Assembly: GCA_013372845.1 (NCBI GenBank)
Contig: JAALOD010000001.1
Coordinates: 24,109 to 58,583, forward strand
DNA: 34,475 bases
Reading direction: 5' to 3'
DNA from: Candidatus Udaeobacter sp.
GTDB lineage: Bacteria > Verrucomicrobiota > Verrucomicrobiia > Chthoniobacterales > UBA10450
This document shows, in pieces, positions 34,189 through 34,475 of this stretch (positions within the stretch are counted from its first letter, which is position 1; each line of letters starts with the position of its first letter). The notes under the pieces were generated by a model. The model was not told the origin of the DNA. It worked only from the letters and a program-made list of their open reading frames with translations, and searched no databases. A program made the translations under genes and the position numbers.

Positions 34189-34475
34189 TTATCGCACGGT
34201 TATGGCCGGCTTCTTCGCCGCCGCGGCTTGATCTGCTTTTCTGTGCTCTTGATGCTCCGTAATTTGCGCCGCCGGATTCTTAATCGCCGGTCTGACAATG
34301 ACATAACTTCCATTCGCTCCCGGAACGGCGCCGCTAACCAAGATAATTTTTTCGGCTTCGCGCACCTGCATGACCTGCAGATTCTGGACGGTGACGCGTT
34401 CATCCCCCAGATGACCGGGCATTCCCATGTTTTTCCAAATACGGCCCGGAGTAGAACGATTGCCGACCGCACCAA
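34189..34475 (-). CDS. rplC: 50S ribosomal protein L3, partial (N-terminus outside window)
   Basis: The C-terminal part only, running off the right edge. The reading frame starts at 34473: GAVGNRSTPGRIWKNMGMPGHLGDERVTVQNLQVMQVREAEKIILVSGAVPGANGSYVIVRPAIKNP, canonical for L3, followed by a basic Ala/Lys tail. It is 3 bases upstream of rplD, as expected in the S10 operon. Confidence 0.94.
   Translation of the reverse strand, partial: GAVGNRSTPGRIWKNMGMPGHLGDERVTVQNLQVMQVREAEKIILVSGAVPGANGSYVIVRPAIKNPAAQITEHQEHRKADQAAAAKKPAITVR

Overview
The window looks like a chromosomal segment of a soil-type Verrucomicrobiota bacterium, perhaps near Chthoniobacterales. This is inferred from gene content and repeat style, not from a database search: an S10-spc-alpha ribosomal cluster without rpsN and rpmD, a futalosine-pathway menaquinone pair (mqnE, mqnA), a fused TreS-maltokinase, a CADD-like protein, clpS followed by a DUF2017 gene, and many short palindromic repeats. 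No rRNA or tRNA gene, prophage, insertion sequence or CRISPR array was seen.

Positions 1-8.1 kb, mostly plus strand: type II NADH dehydrogenase (ndh), ybeY, clpS and a DUF2017 partner, a minus-strand ECF sigma factor overlapping a very short anti-sigma-like gene, a trehalose synthase-maltokinase fusion, and a CADD/TenA-like diiron protein. Positions 8.1-13.8 kb, minus strand: an HtrA-type protease, recG and recJ. Positions 13.8-20 kb: small secreted or membrane proteins (TIGR03067-like, DUF2939, holin-like, DUF2934), mqnE-mqnA on the minus strand, a second ECF sigma factor, and a cluster of palindromic repeats.

Positions 20-34.5 kb, minus strand: the ribosomal super-operon, read from the right edge as rplC (partial), rplD, rplW, rplB, rpsS, [secreted coiled-coil protein], rplV, rpsC, rplP, rpmC, rpsQ, rplN, rplX, rplE, rpsH, rplF, rplR, rpsE, rplO, secY, adk, map, infA, rpmJ, rpsM, rpsK, rpsD. 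rpoA and rplQ do not follow rpsD.

Three things stand out. First, between about 20.5 and 25.8 kb nearly every gene is broken by single-base indels, about 28 in all, mostly in homopolymers. The flanking ribosomal genes are intact. This is almost certainly a patch of poor consensus and not biology. Reconstructed lengths restore normal proteins. Second, a family of small palindromes (arms of 6-9 bp around a 3-base loop, next to a TGTAG-like flank) lies between genes and also in frame inside treS, mqnA, recJ and the coiled-coil gene, and it forms the ends of ybeY and a membrane protein gene. Third, a signal-peptide coiled-coil gene sits between rpsS and rplV, an adjacency that is very rarely interrupted.
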